Shown: positions 41,065 through 49,411, counted from the first letter of the stretch. The stretch is 64,000 nt of DNA from Oceanobacillus sp. HTM 045 (GCA_009733745.1 WNWL01000005.1:186001-250000); one strand, 5' to 3'. Notes: generated from the sequence alone by a model not told the origin. Translations and numbers: made by a program.

Positions 41065-42897
41065 ATGAAGGACGATACCGCCGAAGGGCAGGACGCGACC
41101 CGCGAACAGCTCGCCGAACTCGCCGCCGTGGCGGGCAAGATGGCGGAAATCACCGAGCGGGGCCAGCAGCTCTGGGGCCAGTTCCTCGCAAAGACCGCGA
41201 ACGACCCCAAGGCGCTGATGCCGAACGATCCGCTGAACGCCGGGCCGACCATGGCGCGGCTGGTCGCGGAAATGTGGAACCGCCCCAAGGAGATGGCCGA
41301 GGCGGGGCTGACGCTCTGGATGCAGCAGGCCGAGCTCTGGAACCGCATGGCGCGCAAGATGATGGGCGAGGAGGTCGAGCCCATGATCCAGCCCGACCGC
41401 GGCGACAAGCGCTTCAAGGACGAGGAGTGGTCGCAGAACCAGGTGTTCGACTACATCAAGCAGTCCTACCTGCTGACCTCGAAATGGATCGCCGACACGG
41501 TGCACGATATTGAGGCCGAGAGCGCCGAACTCGACCCGTTCGAGCGGCGCAAGATCGAGCTCTGCCTGCGCAACTTCATCGAGGCGATGTCGCCGACCAA
41601 CTTCTTCTCGACCAACCCGGCGGTGCTGCGCGCCACGGTGGACGAGAAGGGCGAGAACCTCGTGCGCGGGCTGGAGAACATGCTGCGCGACCTCGAGCGC
41701 GGCAAGGGCAGCCTGCTGATCAGCCAGACGGACATGGAGGCCTTCGCCGTCGGGCGTAACATGGCGATGACGCCGGGCAAGGTTGTCTACGAGAACAACC
41801 TGATGCAGCTCATCCAGTACACCCCGACAACGGAAGACGTGTACAAGACGCCGCTGCTGATCGTGCCGCCCTGGATCAACAAGTTCTACATTCTCGACCT
41901 GAACGAGAAGAAGTCGATGATCCGCTGGCTGGTCGGGCAGGGGCACACCGTCTTCGTCATTTCATGGGTCAACCCGGACGAGAAGCAGAAGGACGAGACC
42001 TGGGAAAGCTACATGAAGTCCGGCGTGCTGGAGGCGCTGGGCAAGGTGCTGGAGGAAACCGGCGAGGAGCAGGCCCACATGGTCGGCTACTGCATCGGCG
42101 GCACGATGCTGGGCAGCACGCTGGCCTGGATGGCCGCGACGGGCGACGACCGGGCGGCCTCGGCGACCTTCTTCACCACGCAGCTGGAGTTCTCCAACGC
42201 GGGCGAGTTGCAGGTGTTCGTCGATGACGAGACGCTGAAGTCGCTGGGCGAGCAGATCCGGGAAAAGGGCTATCTCGACGCCGAGAACATGGCGACGGCG
42301 TTCAACATGCTGCGCGCCTCCGACCTGATCTGGGGCTACGTGATCAACAATTACATGCTCGGGAAGGACCCGTTCCCGTTCGATCTGCTGTACTGGAACT
42401 CCGACAGTACCTGCATGCCGGGGCAGGTGCACCTGTACTACCTCGACACGTTCTATCGCGAGAACCTGATGGCAAGAGGAGAGATGGTTCTCGGCGGCGA
42501 GAAGCTGGACCTCTCGAAAATAAAGCTGCCCGTCTATCACATCGCGACCATCGAGGATCATATCGCTCCGGCGGAGAGTGCTTTCCGGGGAGCGAAGCTG
42601 CTGGGCTCGCGCAGCGCGAAGTTCGTGCTGTCGGGCTCCGGCCACATCGCCGGGGTGGTCAACCCGCCGGCCATGGGCAAGTACCAGTACTGGACCAAGA
42701 AGGGGCTGGCCGGGAAGACGCTGGACGAGTGGCGCGAGGGCACCGAGGAGACCGCCGGGTCCTGGTGGCCGGACTGGGACCAGTGGCTGGCGTCGAAGAG
42801 CAAGTCGAAGGTGCCGGCGCGCGAGCCGGGGAAGGTGCTGGGCGCCATCGAGGACGCGCCCGGGCGCTACGTGAAGGTCCGTTTCGACGAGCGCTGA
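41065..42897 (+). CDS. phaC: Class I poly(R)-hydroxyalkanoate synthase
   Basis: A 610-residue enzyme polymerising (R)-3-hydroxyacyl-CoA on granules. The lipase-like box GYCIGG carries Cys343; Asp447 (in NSDSTCMP) and His527 (in SGSGHIAGVVNPP) complete the triad. The second Asn of the usual NSDSTNMP is Cys here. The N-terminal domain (NPRLMPNDPLNAGP-like; MSPTNFFSTNPAVLR) is typical of class I. The start MKDDTAEG at 41065 has GGGGGGAAAG before it. No phaZ, phaP or phaR gene is nearby, which is unusual for Rhodobacterales. Confidence 0.96.
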   Translation: MKDDTAEGQDATREQLAELAAVAGKMAEITERGQQLWGQFLAKTANDPKALMPNDPLNAGPTMARLVAEMWNRPKEMAEAGLTLWMQQAELWNRMARKMMGEEVEPMIQPDRGDKRFKDEEWSQNQVFDYIKQSYLLTSKWIADTVHDIEAESAELDPFERRKIELCLRNFIEAMSPTNFFSTNPAVLRATVDEKGENLVRGLENMLRDLERGKGSLLISQTDMEAFAVGRNMAMTPGKVVYENNLMQLIQYTPTTEDVYKTPLLIVPPWINKFYILDLNEKKSMIRWLVGQGHTVFVISWVNPDEKQKDETWESYMKSGVLEALGKVLEETGEEQAHMVGYCIGGTMLGSTLAWMAATGDDRAASATFFTTQLEFSNAGELQVFVDDETLKSLGEQIREKGYLDAENMATAFNMLRASDLIWGYVINNYMLGKDPFPFDLLYWNSDSTCMPGQVHLYYLDTFYRENLMARGEMVLGGEKLDLSKIKLPVYHIATIEDHIAPAESAFRGAKLLGSRSAKFVLSGSGHIAGVVNPPAMGKYQYWTKKGLAGKTLDEWREGTEETAGSWWPDWDQWLASKSKSKVPAREPGKVLGAIEDAPGRYVKVRFDER

Positions 42898-42931
42898 GCG
42901 CCTGTTGTCACCGGCTGTCGTCTCCTTCTTT

Positions 42932-43081
42932 TGTCACATCCCCGGCGGTGACAGGCTGGCCCCGCGCGGACATGCGCGGCGGGTGGCATGACGTGACAAT
43001 CCCGCAAGCACCGTTTCCCGAAAGGCGCCGGGTGTCACCGCCACGGGTGAAACCGGCCCGAATGGGGTATCAGGATACCCC
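42932..43081. repeat. Hairpin repeat family 2, copy overlapping the sigma-gene end
   Basis: The 67 bases at 43013-43079 align without gaps to 60086-60152 (about three quarters identical by eye), sharing TTCCCGAAAGGCGCCGG, the TGTCACC hairpin and GGGGTAT...TACC. A related hairpin TGTCAC-N9-GTGACA lies at about 42933-42953. The element ends in the 18-base perfect palindrome formed by GGGGTATC (43064-43071), AG and GATACCCC (43074-43081), which spans the stop codon of the ECF41 gene. It fills the phaC-sigma gene gap and may serve as a bidirectional terminator. Confidence 0.55.
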
Positions 43082-44035
43082 ACCCGACGGCGACCCTCCG
43101 GCCATGCCCGCCTGCCCGAAGAACGGCCCGAATACCTGCCCCAGATGGCGGAGCTTTTTCGGGTTGCGCTGGACGTAGATCGCCGCGATCCGGCCATCGG
43201 CGATTTCGAGCGCCGTGGTCTGGAGCATGTCGTCCGGCTCCAGCGTGACGAAGCCGGGCAGGCCGTCGATCACCTCCTGCGCGACGAGGACCGAGGGGCT
43301 GGCGGACCAGCGTTCGGCGAGGCGGGTGAGGACGCGGGTGACCTCCTCCGCACCGGTCAGCACGCGGAAGGCGGCGCGGGCGTTGCCGCCGCCGTCGGTA
43401 TGCATCGCCACGTTCCCGGCCAGCAGGCTGGCGAGGGCGGCGGCGTCGCCGCTGCGCGACGCGCGGAAGAACGCCTCGGCGATGCCGCGCCCTTCCGCCT
43501 CGCCGACCCGGTAGCGGGGTTTCGCGTCGCGCACCCGGCGCCGCGCGCGGCTGGCGAGCTGGCGGCAGGCTTCCGGGGACTTCTCCAGCGTGGCGGCGAT
43601 CTCGTCGAAGCCGACGCCGAACACGTCGTGCAGCAGGAAGGCGGCGCGCTCGGGCGGGGAGAGGCGTTCCAGCGCGAGCATCAGGGTGGTGGTGACGTCG
43701 ATCTCCTCGTCCTCCGTCTCGGGGCCGACGACCGGTTCGGGCAGCCACGGGCCGATATACTGCTCGCGCCGCACGCGGGCGGAGCGCAGCAGGTCGAGGC
43801 AGAGCCGGGTGACGGTGCGGACCAGGAAGCCGGTCGCGTCGGCCACCTGCGTCCGGTCGGTGCGGTGCCAGCGCAGGAAGGCTTCCTGCACCATGTCCTC
43901 CGCCTCGGCGCGGGAGCCGAGCATCCGGTGGGCGATCCGGGTCAGGCGGGGACGCAGCGGCTCGAACCCGGCCGCCGCGTCCTCGTTCTGCGCGTCTCCG
44001 TTCTGCGCGTCCTGATGCTGCGGGTCAGGCGGCAT
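43070..44035 (-). CDS. ECF41-type RNA polymerase sigma factor with SnoaL-like C-terminal domain
   Basis: A 321-residue ECF sigma factor. Region 2 (about residues 24-95) includes AHRMLGSRAEAEDMVQEAFLRW, region 4 (about 115-170) LERLSPPERAAFLLHDVFGVGFDEIAATLEKSPEACRQLASRARRRV. The C-terminal extension is SnoaL/NTF2-like. The ECF41 signatures WLPEP between domains, DGGGN (usually DGGGK) and NPKKL (usually NPDKL) are all visible. In this group the extension regulates activity instead of an anti-sigma factor. Its start overlaps the carboxymuconolactone decarboxylase gene, the standard ECF41 partner. Confidence 0.92.
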   Translation of the reverse strand: MPPDPQHQDAQNGDAQNEDAAAGFEPLRPRLTRIAHRMLGSRAEAEDMVQEAFLRWHRTDRTQVADATGFLVRTVTRLCLDLLRSARVRREQYIGPWLPEPVVGPETEDEEIDVTTTLMLALERLSPPERAAFLLHDVFGVGFDEIAATLEKSPEACRQLASRARRRVRDAKPRYRVGEAEGRGIAEAFFRASRSGDAAALASLLAGNVAMHTDGGGNARAAFRVLTGAEEVTRVLTRLAERWSASPSVLVAQEVIDGLPGFVTLEPDDMLQTTALEIADGRIAAIYVQRNPKKLRHLGQVFGPFFGQAGMAGGSPSGGVS

Positions 44036-44498
44036 CGAGCGCCCGCCGGTCCTCGGCCCGCACCGGGTGCTGCGCGGCGAAGCCGACGCCGAAGCGGTTC
44101 CAGGCGTTGATCGCGGAGATCACGAGGGTGAGGCCGCTTTCCTCCTCCGGGGTGAAGTGGGCCTGCAGCTCCGCATAGACCTCGTCCGGCGCGCCCTGCG
44201 CGGGCAGTTCGGTCAGCGCCTCGGTCCAGGCAAGCGCCGCGCGCTCGCGCGCGGTGTAGAGCGGGCTCTCGCGCCACGCGGCGAGCAGGTGCAGCCGGGC
44301 GTCGCTCTCGCCCGTGGCGCGGGCCTCGGTCGTGTGCATGTGGATGCAGTAGGCGCAGCGGTTGATCTGCGAGGCGCGGGTCTTGACGAGGTGGCGCAGG
44401 CTTTCCTCGATGCCGGAGGCGCGGGCGGCCTCCTCCAGCGCGATCAGCGCCTTCATGGTGGCGGGGGCGGCCTTGTAGGGGTTGGTGCGGGTGGTCAT
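44025..44498 (-). CDS. Carboxymuconolactone decarboxylase/AhpD-like protein
   Basis: A 157-residue AhpD-like helical protein. The redox motif CAYCIHMH supplies Cys48, Cys51 and His55, as in alkylhydroperoxidase-like members, and LAWTEALTEL and NRFGVGF are typical. Family members reduce peroxides or act as decarboxylases. ECF41 sigma factors are nearly always paired with such a carboxymuconolactone decarboxylase, oxidoreductase or epimerase gene, which they transcribe. It is the first gene of the operon, preceded by an exact ECF41-type promoter, and overlaps the sigma gene by 11 bases. Confidence 0.9.
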   Translation of the reverse strand: MTTRTNPYKAAPATMKALIALEEAARASGIEESLRHLVKTRASQINRCAYCIHMHTTEARATGESDARLHLLAAWRESPLYTARERAALAWTEALTELPAQGAPDEVYAELQAHFTPEEESGLTLVISAINAWNRFGVGFAAQHPVRAEDRRALDAA

Positions 44499-44550
44499 CG
44501 CTCGGATCCTTCTCTCCGGTGGTGCGCCGTTCCGGGGCGCTCACTGGAAG

Positions 44551-44577
44551 GACGGGACAGGGTCGCGCGGTGTGACA
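44551..44577 (-). promoter_or_regulatory. ECF41-dependent promoter
   Basis: On the reverse strand TGTCACA (44571-44577) and CGTC (44551-44554) are separated by exactly 16 bases, an exact match to the established ECF41 promoter TGTCACA-N16-CGTC. It lies about 50 bases ahead of the carboxymuconolactone decarboxylase start, so the sigma factor is expected to transcribe its own operon. Confidence 0.9.
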
Positions 44578-44672
44578 TGGGCCGGGACTTTTTTTGCGCT
44601 GACGGCAGGGTTCCGGGAATTGGGCTGGGGTGCAAGGGGGGTGTCGTTGTGTCGGGCGTTGGCGTTGCGGAT

Positions 44673-44857
44673 TGGTGTGTCGCGCAGCGTTGGCCACGGC
44701 ACGCGCGGCGAGCGCGGGCCACGCCCGGCCCTCCCCGGGGCCGGGCGTTGTTTGACGCTGCAAATGGCCCGGTGGGAGGGAGGGGGTGCTGGGATAAATC
44801 GAGTAGACCTGATGGGGCGCTACGCCCGACCAGGGCCGGACGTGGCCCTTTGCGCTT
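44673..44857 (-). repeat. Structured intergenic repeat family 1, copy
   Basis: One half of a tandem pair with a period of about 254 bases; read on the reverse strand it has the same block order as the copy at 18950. Recognisable parts on the forward strand are TTGGTGTGTCGCGCAGC, GCGGGCCACGCCCGGCCCT, its hairpin partner GGGGCCGGGCGTTG, CTGCAAATGG and AGGGCCGGACGTGGCCCTT. It lies between the ECF41 promoter and the 3' end of the gene ending at 45163. Together the pair fills most of a 664-base gap. Confidence 0.8.
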
Positions 44858-44926
44858 ATCTCGGTCGGCTGAGTGGCGGTGCGGGTTCGCGGGGGGTGTC
44901 GGAGTGCTTCCCAGCAGCGTTGTGGG

Positions 44927-45113
44927 TTGGTGTTTCGCGCAGCATAAGCCATGGCGCGCGCGGCCAGCGCGGGCCACGCCCGGCCCTTCCCCCGGCCGGG
45001 CGTTGTCTAACGTTGCAAGGGGACCGGAGGGTGGGAGGGGGGGCTGGGATAAAGCACGCAGACCCTAAGGTGCGCTACGTCCGTCCAGGGCCGGACGTGG
45101 CCCGTTGCGCTTA
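44927..45113 (-). repeat. Structured intergenic repeat family 1, copy
   Basis: Second half of the tandem pair. It starts with TTGGTGTTTCGCGCAGC and repeats GCGCGGGCCACGCCCGGCC, CGTTGCAAGGGGACCGGAGG, GGGATAAAGCACGCAGACC and the hairpin CGTCCGTCC-AGGGCC-GGACGTGG, ending in TTGCGCTTAG 49 bases from the stop codon of the adjacent reverse-strand gene. Similarity to 44673-44857 is high at the two hairpin ends and lower in the middle. Confidence 0.8.
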
Positions 45114-45162
45114 GCTGCGGAGTGTGCCGGGCGTCGGGGGGCGGCGCTGCCGCCCTTGCCGC

Positions 45163-45708
45163 CTACTCGTCGCCCATCAGGCGGCGGATGACTTCGTCCT
45201 GTCGGCGCAGCCTTTCGGCCGGGTCGCCGAAGGGCAGGGGGGCGAGCGCGCGGGTGCGGTATTCCATCAGGTAGTCGATGTTGGAGCGAACGATGCCCCA
45301 GATCACCGGCACGCAGTCGTTGAGCACCTCCTCGCGCAGGGCGAGGTCGGAGAGGCGATCCTTCTCCTCGCGGATCACCCGGCCGAACTCGAGAATCCAC
45401 TTCTCGGTGAAGCTGATCAGGCGCAGCCCGTCGGCGACGCTCGCGGGGGTCTTGTTGGAGATGCTCTCGAAGATGATGAAGTTGATCTGGTCGAGCAGGG
45501 TGCGCGCGACCGCCTGCGGCACGGTGGCCTGCGGGTCCGGCGCGCCGTTTAGGTGGTAGAAGGTCGCCGCGCGGCAGACCTGGAACTGGCGCATCCCCTC
45601 GCTGGTGATGAAGTCGGAGGGGAGCAGGATCTCGGCCCTTGCCGGGACCGAGAAGAGCCCCGCGAACAGGGCGGCGGGCAGAAGGACGGCACGGAGCAGG
45701 CGGCGCAT
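45163..45708 (-). CDS. Exported protein, paralogue of the adjacent upstream gene
   Basis: A 181-residue protein with a signal peptide ending ARAE. The mature part (ILLPSDFITSEGMRQFQVCRAATFYHL, RTLLDQINFIIFE, LRLISFTEKWILEFGRVIREE, NDCVPVIW) parallels the product of the upstream gene over its whole length, including two cysteines that may form a disulfide. Predicted periplasmic and mostly helical. It ends the reverse-strand uvrD operon; only three bases separate its start from the preceding stop. Family not recognised. Confidence 0.7.
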   Translation of the reverse strand: MRRLLRAVLLPAALFAGLFSVPARAEILLPSDFITSEGMRQFQVCRAATFYHLNGAPDPQATVPQAVARTLLDQINFIIFESISNKTPASVADGLRLISFTEKWILEFGRVIREEKDRLSDLALREEVLNDCVPVIWGIVRSNIDYLMEYRTRALAPLPFGDPAERLRRQDEVIRRLMGDE

Positions 45709-45711
45709 GGC

Positions 45712-46230
45712 TCAGTCCTCCCCGGTCAGGCGGCGGAGCGTCTCGAGCTGGCGGGCGTAGATCTCCTCCGCCGAGGGGATCGCCGGGGCGTCCACCGCCT
45801 TCTCGCGCCACGCCAGCAGCATCTCGATATCCTCGCGCATGATCATCCAGATCACCGGCACGCAGCGCATCAGCACCGTCTCGCGGGTGGCGGGGTCGGT
45901 CAGGCCGGTCTCGTCGCGGACCACCTGGCCGAAGCCGATCACCCATTTCTCGGTGAAGGCCAGCATCCGCGCGCCGTCGCCGAGGGTGGAGGGCATCTCG
46001 CGGGTCAGCGTGAACCACATGACGAAGTTGATCTGCTCCAGCAGGGTGCGGGCGACCGGGTGGGTGACGACCGCGCCGGGCGCCTCCGCGGCGTCGAGAT
46101 GGTAGAGCGCCGCCGCGCGGCAGACCTGGAAGAAGCGCGCACTTTCCTCCGGCACGTAGTCGTCGGGGAAGAGGATGTCGGCCTCAGCCGGGCTGGCCGC
46201 GAGCGCGGCGGCCGCCAGCAGGCGCTTCAA
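45712..46230 (-). CDS. Exported protein, paralogue of the adjacent downstream gene
   Basis: A 172-residue protein starting with TTG at 46230, whose TTGA overlaps the uvrD stop, so it is translationally coupled to uvrD. A signal peptide (LKRLLAAAALAASPAEA) precedes ILFPDDYVPEESARFFQVCRAAALYHL, RTLLEQINFVMWF, ARMLAFTEKWVIGFGQVVRDE and MRCVPVIW, block for block the same as the next gene product. Two conserved cysteines. Function unknown; a tandem duplication attached to a DNA repair helicase gene is unexpected. Confidence 0.7.
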   Translation of the reverse strand: MKRLLAAAALAASPAEADILFPDDYVPEESARFFQVCRAAALYHLDAAEAPGAVVTHPVARTLLEQINFVMWFTLTREMPSTLGDGARMLAFTEKWVIGFGQVVRDETGLTDPATRETVLMRCVPVIWMIMREDIEMLLAWREKAVDAPAIPSAEEIYARQLETLRRLTGED

Positions 46231-48635
46231 AACGGCACCTCGTCGGCCCCGGTGACGAAGGAGGCGAGCACGCGCTTGCGGTCGGCCTTCTCGAAGTCGA
46301 TCGTCAGCTTGTCGCCCTCGATCGCGGCGACGGTGCCGTAGCCGAACTTCTGGTGGAAGACCCGGGTGCCGACCTCGAATTTCGATACCGCCTCGGCGTC
46401 GATCACTAGGTTGCGGGCCTCGCGCGGGGAGGACATTCCGCGCTGGCCGGCGCGGGACTGCATCCGCTTCCAGCCGGGCGAGTTGTAGGTGGAGGCGCGC
46501 TGGACCCGCTCCTCCATGCCGGTATAGCCCGCCGCCGCCTCGGAGAGGCCCGAACCGCCAGTCGGACCGCCACCCGGCCGGGCCGCGCCGTAGCCGCCGC
46601 CGTAGAGGCCGGGCGGGGTCAGCACCTCGACATGCTCGGCCGGCAACTCGTCGATGAACCGCGACGGCAGCGAGGATTGCCACTGGTTGTAGATCCGCCG
46701 GTTGGCGGCGAAGGTGATGGTGGCGTGCCGACGGGCGCGGGTGAGGCCGACATAGGCGAGGCGGCGCTCCTCCTCCAGGCCCTTCATGCCGGTCTCGTCC
46801 ATCGCGCGCTGCGAGGGGAAGAGCCCGTCCTCCCAGCCGGGGAGGAACACGGCGGGAAATTCCAGCCCCTTGGCGGCGTGGAGCGTCATCACCGAGACCT
46901 TCGGCCCGCCCTCGCCGGTCTCGTTGTCCATCACCAGCGAGACATGTTCGAGGAAGCCTTCGAGGTTCTCGAACTCCTCCAGCGCCTTCACCAGCTCCTT
47001 GAGGTTCTCCAGTCGGCCCGGCGCTTCGGGCGTCTTGTCGTTCTGCCACATCGCCGTGTAGCCGGACTCGTCCAGCATCATCTCGGCGATCTCGACATGA
47101 TTGAGGCCGCTCTCGGGGTCGCGCAGCATCCGGTGCCAGCGGTCGAAGTTCTGCACCACCTGCGCCAGCGAGTTGCGGGCGCGGGCGGGCAGCCCCTCCT
47201 CCTCGACGAGGATGCGCGCGCCTTCCAGCAGCGAGACGCCGTTCTGGCGGGCGGCGAGGTTGATCGCCTGCATCGCCTTGTCGCCGAGGCCGCGTTTCGG
47301 GGTGTTGACGATGCGCTCGAAGGCCAGCCCGTCGTCGGGCGAGACGGCGACGCGGAAATAGGCCATCGCGTCGCGGATCTCCATCCGCTCGTAGAAGCGC
47401 GGGCCGCCGATCACGCGGTAGGGCAGGCCGATGGTCAGGAACCGGTCCTCGAAGGCGCGCATCTGGTGGGTGGCGCGCACGAGGATGGCGATGTCGTTGA
47501 GCGAGAGCGGCGGGTTGCCGCGCGTGCCCTGCTGGTAGGCCTCGATCTCCTCGGCGACCCAGCGGGCCTCCTCCTCGCCGTCCCAGACGCCCATCAGGCG
47601 GACGCGCTCGCCGTCGGCCGCCTCGGTCCAGAGTGTCTTGCCGAGCCGGTCCCGGTTGGCGGCGATCACGCCCGAGGCGGCGGCGAGGATCTGCGGGGTG
47701 GAGCGGTAGTTCTGCTCCAGCCGGATCACCTTCGCGCCCGGGAAATCCTTCTCGAAGCGCAGGATGTTGCCGACCTCCGCGCCGCGCCAGCCGTAGATCG
47801 ACTGGTCGTCGTCGCCGACGCAGCAGATGTTCCGGTGCCCCCCCGCGAGCAGGCGCAGCCAGAGATACTGGGCGACGTTGGTGTCCTGGTACTCGTCGAC
47901 GAGGATGTAGCGGAAGCGGTTCCGGTAGTCCTCCAGCACGTCTTCGTGCTTCTGGAAGATGGTCAGCGTGTGCAGCAGCAGGTCGCCGAAATCGACCGCG
48001 GTAAGGGTCGCGAGGCGTTCCTGGTAGAGCCGGTAGAGATGGGTGCCCTTGCCGTTGGCGAAGCTGGCCGCCTCGTCCGCGGGGACCTTCTCCGGCGTCT
48101 GGGCGCGGTTCTTCCAGCCGTCGATCATCGCGGCGAGCATCCGCGCGGTCCAGCGCTTGTCGTCGATGTTCTCGGCCTGGAGGATCTGCTTGATCAGGCG
48201 GAGCTGGTCGTCGGTGTCGAGGATGGTGAAGCTGGACTTCAGGCCCACCAGCTCGGCATGGCGGCGCAGGATCTTCGCGCTGACGGCATGGAAGGTGCCG
48301 AGCCACGGCATCCCCTCCACCCCCTCGCCGATCAGCTGGCCGACGCGGTGCTTCATCTCGCGGGCGGCCTTGTTGGTGAAGGTGACGGCGAGGATCTGGC
48401 TCGGCCACGCCTTGCGCATGTGGATGATGTGGGCGAGCCGGGTGGTCAGCGCCCGGGTCTTGCCGGTTCCGGCGCCCGCGAGCAGGAGGACCGGGCCGTC
48501 CAGCGTCTCGACCGCCTCGCGCTGGGGCGGGTTCAGCCCTTCGAGATAGGGAATCGCCGGCGCCGCCCGCTGCGAGAGGGGGCGCTCGTCGTAGGAATCG
48601 AAGGCGTCGGCCTCGGTCTCGAATGCATGGGTCAT
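46227..48635 (-). CDS. uvrD: UvrD/PcrA-type DNA helicase
   Basis: An 802-residue superfamily 1A 3'-5' helicase acting in nucleotide excision and mismatch repair. GLNPPQREAVETLDGPVLLLAGAGTGKT gives the Q motif and Walker A (residues 54-60); LAVTFTNKAAREM, ILVDEYQDTN, CVGDDDQSIYGWRGA, EQNYRSTPQIL, VSVMTLHAAKGLEFPAVFLPG and EERRLAYVGLTRAR give motifs Ia-VI. The C-terminus has the RNA-polymerase-interacting Tudor-like end (FEVGTRVFHQKFGYGTVAAIEGDKLTIDFE). The ATG at 48635 was chosen. A perfect alphaproteobacterial LexA box lies 45 bases upstream. Confidence 0.97.
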   Translation of the reverse strand: MTHAFETEADAFDSYDERPLSQRAAPAIPYLEGLNPPQREAVETLDGPVLLLAGAGTGKTRALTTRLAHIIHMRKAWPSQILAVTFTNKAAREMKHRVGQLIGEGVEGMPWLGTFHAVSAKILRRHAELVGLKSSFTILDTDDQLRLIKQILQAENIDDKRWTARMLAAMIDGWKNRAQTPEKVPADEAASFANGKGTHLYRLYQERLATLTAVDFGDLLLHTLTIFQKHEDVLEDYRNRFRYILVDEYQDTNVAQYLWLRLLAGGHRNICCVGDDDQSIYGWRGAEVGNILRFEKDFPGAKVIRLEQNYRSTPQILAAASGVIAANRDRLGKTLWTEAADGERVRLMGVWDGEEEARWVAEEIEAYQQGTRGNPPLSLNDIAILVRATHQMRAFEDRFLTIGLPYRVIGGPRFYERMEIRDAMAYFRVAVSPDDGLAFERIVNTPKRGLGDKAMQAINLAARQNGVSLLEGARILVEEEGLPARARNSLAQVVQNFDRWHRMLRDPESGLNHVEIAEMMLDESGYTAMWQNDKTPEAPGRLENLKELVKALEEFENLEGFLEHVSLVMDNETGEGGPKVSVMTLHAAKGLEFPAVFLPGWEDGLFPSQRAMDETGMKGLEEERRLAYVGLTRARRHATITFAANRRIYNQWQSSLPSRFIDELPAEHVEVLTPPGLYGGGYGAARPGGGPTGGSGLSEAAAGYTGMEERVQRASTYNSPGWKRMQSRAGQRGMSSPREARNLVIDAEAVSKFEVGTRVFHQKFGYGTVAAIEGDKLTIDFEKADRKRVLASFVTGADEVPF

Positions 48636-48679
48636 CGGGCGCGAGGATAGCGCCGGAGGCCGTTCGGGGAAAGAGGGTG

Positions 48680-48694
48680 TTCGCCTGTTGTTCG
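48680..48694. promoter_or_regulatory. LexA (SOS) box upstream of uvrD
   Basis: GTTC-N7-GTTC at 48680-48694 is an exact match to the direct-repeat LexA operator of alphaproteobacteria and lies 45 bases before the uvrD start, consistent with DNA-damage induction of uvrD and the two genes coupled to it. Confidence 0.75.
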
Positions 48695-48750
48695 CGCAGG
48701 GCAAGCGATTTTTGTGTGCGCCGGGAAGTTACTCACAGGATATTGTGTGG

Positions 48751-48930
48751 GTTGGGAGTTGTGGGGCGCAGCATCAGCCGCAGCCCGGGCCACGCCCGGC
48801 CCTCCCCGGGGCCGGACGTTCTCTGACATTGCAAGGGGATTGGAGGGCAGGAGGGGTTGCGGGGATAATTCGAGGAGAACCCTCGGTGCGCCACGCCCGA
48901 CTAGGGCCGGACGTGGCCCTATGTGCTCAG
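48751..48930 (-). repeat. Structured intergenic repeat family 1, copy
   Basis: First of a tandem pair with a period of about 220 bases between the uvrD LexA box and the DUF1127 gene. It carries CGGGCCACGCCCGGCCCT, GGGGCCGGACGTTCTCTGAC, ATTGCAAGGGGATTGGAGGG and the hairpin ACTAGGGCCGGACGTGGCCCT. It reads on the reverse strand, the direction of DUF1127 and uvrD. Confidence 0.8.
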
Positions 48931-48974
48931 CTTCGGACGAGAAGAAGCGCGGGACGCCATCGGTTGAGACGTTC

Positions 48975-49157
48975 TTGCTTGCGCGCCGCATTAGCCACGG
49001 CGCGCGCGGCTAGCGCGGGCCACGTCCGGCCCTCCCCCGGGCCGGGCGTACTGCGACGGTGCAAGTAGGTCCGAGGGCAGGAGGGGTTGCTGCCATAAAC
49101 CAAGCAATTCCAGCGAAGCGCCACGCCCGTCCAGGGCCGGACGCGGCCCTTTTCGCC
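48975..49157 (-). repeat. Structured intergenic repeat family 1, copy
   Basis: Second of the tandem pair. It carries GCGCGGGCCACGTCCGGCC, GGGCCGGGCGTACTGCGACG, GTGCAAGTAGGTCCGAGGG, CCATAAACCAAGC and CGTCCAGGGCCGGACGCGG, ending about 65 bases beyond the stop codon of the reverse-strand DUF1127 gene. The pair fills the 587-base uvrD-DUF1127 gap, apart from the LexA box. Confidence 0.8.
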
Positions 49158-49222
49158 TGGCGGGGAGGTCGGGCGCGAGAGGCGCCGCCCGGCCGCATCG
49201 GGCCGGGCGGTCGGTCTGTCGC

Positions 49223-49411
49223 TCAGGGCCGCCAGAAGGGCTTGGCGGACTCGCGGATGGCGTCGATGTCGGAGACGCCGATGTCGCGCAGAAGCTCCGG
49301 CGGCAGGTTCGCGAGGTCGCGGCGCTGGCGGGAGCGCTCGATCCAGGTGCCGATGCCGAAGAGGGCACCGTGGACGAGCGAGCGGGCGGGGCGGCGGTGC
49401 GGCGTGGTCAT
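49223..49411 (-). CDS. DUF1127 small basic protein
   Basis: A 62-residue arginine-rich protein with RSRQRRDLANLPPELLRDIGVSDIDAI, the DUF1127 signature. In alphaproteobacteria some short DUF1127 proteins influence phosphate and carbon metabolism and interact with RNA, but the general role remains unclear. It is divergent from a LysR-type regulator gene, a common association. A second DUF1127 gene occurs at 55494-55709. Structured repeats follow its stop codon. Confidence 0.88.
   Translation of the reverse strand: MTTPHRRPARSLVHGALFGIGTWIERSRQRRDLANLPPELLRDIGVSDIDAIRESAKPFWRP

Noticed and set aside
42932-42958. TGTCACA at 42932 as a second ECF41 promoter
   Set aside because: No CGTC lies 16 bases downstream; the match belongs to the family-2 hairpin.
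44482-49068. Several 100-330 residue open frames across the family-1 repeats that share GPRPALPGAGR-like peptides
   Set aside because: Their resemblance comes from the DNA repeat itself; copies are open in different frames and on both strands, which argues against coding.
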